From positions 1-7,593 of the forward strand of contig CAKNAD010000142.1 in assembly GCA_929200515.1 (NCBI GenBank): a DNA stretch of 7,593 nt. The letters run 5' to 3'. Shown piece after piece: positions 6,241 to 7,593 of this stretch (position 1 is the first letter of the stretch; every line of letters starts with the position of its first letter). Source of the DNA: Candidatus Gorgonimonas leptogorgiae (GTDB lineage: Bacteria; Pseudomonadota; Gammaproteobacteria; Pseudomonadales; Endozoicomonadaceae). A model generated the notes under the pieces. The model did no database searches. It saw only the letters and a program-made list of their open reading frames with translations, and was not told the DNA's origin. The translations under genes were made by a program, and so were the position numbers.

Positions 6241-7466
6241 TAGCTAAAAATAAATCAGCTACTTTTAACGGTAGATGTGTTATAATTATTAATCCAATCG
6301 CTCTTGGCTATGGGGATAAATCCTTAGCTGTGAAATTAAGCCGAATAATTCAATTACAAAATATTAAAGTTGAAATCTTACCAATAAACATTGGTGTATT
6401 TGAAAATTCACCTTCATCTAGTGAAGATATTACTCAAATATGTACAGATATTATATCAGAAAATAATGAGTTTCTTGCATCCGTGGCAATGACTAGTAAT
6501 AATGTTTCCCTTGTGGTCGCACCTGCTAATTTGCTATTCTATAATGAAAGGGAAATCCTAATTAACTTAATACAAACTACATATAATTATAAGAAAAAAA
6601 CACCAGTTTTAATTAATGAAATGGGAACTTTATTGCCTAAATGTTATTCACTCGGCTTTAATGAAAAAGAACTTGGATACTTGCCTACAAGTAACAAAAC
6701 AGTTACGCACATAGCAAAAAATTACAAGATAAATGTAGATAACCTTATAGATAGCTTCCAGTTAACTTTTAACCCGAATCATCTATATTTTTTAGGATAT
6801 TTATCTTCTTTTATTGAACCTATAATAAATGCACTTTGCATGATATTATTCATTCAAAATACTCAAGCAGAACATGGAGCAGACCATAGTGTATCTCATT
6901 ATGTGCTTTCTTATACTGATTTTACTAAAGATATAATACAAGAAGTAGAACAAAAACTAGGCTTGTTTAAATTAAACTATACATTTAATCTTTATCAATA
7001 CAATGAAAATAATATTAAACTAATTGCTTCTTTTAATACAGACAAACAATATAGTCGTATTATTAATATTTATTGTGGAGGCATGATGCCACAAGAAATT
7101 TTCTTTAGTTTTATTAAAGCATCTAAAGATGGCATGATGACAGGGGATCATTCGTTATCTGAGTATATCTCTCTTACAGGTTCTTTTCCGTATTATCAAA
7201 AGCATTCTTTTAAAGAATTAATGGTTAAATCTATATTAGACATAGCTGAACAAATTGGCGGTGATTGTTTGAAACACTATATTTCAACTAAAATTATTGG
7301 ATTTAATAAATATGAAACACGATTAGATTTTAAACGTTTATATAAGCCTTTATTAGATGAAATTGCTCAAACAGATGTAAAACAAAAATTTGAACAAGCC
7401 ATAGCTGCAAAAAATGCAGAACCTCTGTTAATTAAAATATTTAATAACTTAGTAGCAAGTGTATAA
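6189..7466 (+). CDS. Unrecognised protein, possible EarP/GT-B-like glycosyltransferase, paralog 2
   Basis: This 425-residue protein is a tandem paralog of the preceding gene, sharing by eye somewhat over half of its residues. The same landmarks are kept: Thr/Pro leader (1-17), GYGDK (40-44), NLIDSFQLTFNPNHLYF (185-201), IYCGGMMPQE (294-303), TGDHSLSE (318-325) and the C-terminal TDVKQKFEQA...LLIKIF. It has a 5-residue deletion near residue 150 and a short extra tail (NNLVASV). Divergence is concentrated at residues 60-180 and 325-395, while putative active-site segments are unchanged, so both copies look functional rather than one being a decaying duplicate. The GTG start and ribosome-binding site are identical to those of paralog 1, 44 bases downstream of its stop. 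No terminator is seen after it. Function is unassigned; the glycosyltransferase idea is inference. Confidence 0.85.
   Translation: MIERTPSPTPATLHFSQVAKNKSATFNGRCVIIINPIALGYGDKSLAVKLSRIIQLQNIKVEILPINIGVFENSPSSSEDITQICTDIISENNEFLASVAMTSNNVSLVVAPANLLFYNEREILINLIQTTYNYKKKTPVLINEMGTLLPKCYSLGFNEKELGYLPTSNKTVTHIAKNYKINVDNLIDSFQLTFNPNHLYFLGYLSSFIEPIINALCMILFIQNTQAEHGADHSVSHYVLSYTDFTKDIIQEVEQKLGLFKLNYTFNLYQYNENNIKLIASFNTDKQYSRIINIYCGGMMPQEIFFSFIKASKDGMMTGDHSLSEYISLTGSFPYYQKHSFKELMVKSILDIAEQIGGDCLKHYISTKIIGFNKYETRLDFKRLYKPLLDEIAQTDVKQKFEQAIAAKNAEPLLIKIFNNLVASV
7369..7443 (+). repeat. Duplicated 3' block, copy 2
   Basis: This is the second copy of the conserved C-terminal coding block at 6059-6133, with three mismatches over 75 bases. 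The sequence beyond it, including the stop codon, differs between the two genes. Confidence 0.88.
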
Positions 7467-7582
7467 TTTTTATATTTTGATATATTCTCTATTTGCCTGT
7501 TAATTCAATATGTGATACTACCCCTCGTTAAATCATTTCACATGTGTTACTTAAAATTTGTTTACTAACTTAAATATTATTT

Positions 7583-7589
7583 AAAAGGA
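7583..7589 (+). promoter_or_regulatory. Possible ribosome-binding site of a gene starting beyond the right edge
   Basis: AAAAGGA lies four bases before the window ends, in otherwise gene-free AT-rich sequence (7467-7593), at a suitable distance for a start codon just past the edge. The surrounding sequence does not match the leader block of the two paralogs, so a third close copy with the same leader is unlikely to start here. No convincing promoter or terminator was found in the 127-base stretch. Confidence 0.3.
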
Positions 7590-7593
7590 TTTT

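Noticed and set aside
7471..7484. TATAT-TTTG-ATATA hairpin after the second paralog
   Set aside because: It is a 5-bp all-AT stem with no T-tract after it, expected by chance in such AT-rich sequence.
7510..7543. Inverted repeat ATGTGA...TCACAT after the second paralog, as a terminator
   Set aside because: The stem is only 6 bp with a 22-base loop and no following T-run.

Overview
The window is AT-rich (about one third G+C by eye) and uses ordinary TAA/TAG stops. The two housekeeping genes, a cofactor-independent phosphoglycerate mutase and a poly(A) polymerase I, look gammaproteobacterial: the polymerase has the PAP I core signature rather than that of a CCA-adding enzyme. The low G+C, the large autotransporter-type surface protein and a tandem family of unrecognised proteins suggest a host-associated gammaproteobacterium. 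That lineage call is an inference from protein resemblance and cannot be pinned further from this window.

Layout from left to right: (1) the 3' part of an autotransporter-like gene on the + strand, cut by the left edge and ending in a strong intrinsic terminator; (2) pcnB on the - strand, convergent with it, whose last codons overlap that terminator; (3) gpmI on the - strand, upstream of pcnB and probably cotranscribed with it; (4) a 214-base divergent intergenic region with a very good gpmI promoter, a candidate promoter for the rightward genes and an inverted repeat between them; (5) two tandem paralogous + strand genes of 426 and 425 codons with identical GTG start and ribosome-binding contexts; (6) 127 bases with no gene, ending in a possible ribosome-binding site for a gene beyond the right edge.

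GpmI works in central glycolysis and PcnB in RNA 3' polyadenylation and decay; nothing suggests a functional link to the flanking genes. The most interesting part is the tandem pair. I do not recognise them as a named family, but their N-terminal glycine-rich Rossmann-like start and a C-terminal PQ...TGDHSLSE segment resemble the layout of GT-B glycosyltransferases, especially EarP, the EF-P arginine rhamnosyltransferase. The two copies are nearly identical in DNA at both ends and much more diverged in between, which suggests either recombination at the ends or strong selection on the termini.
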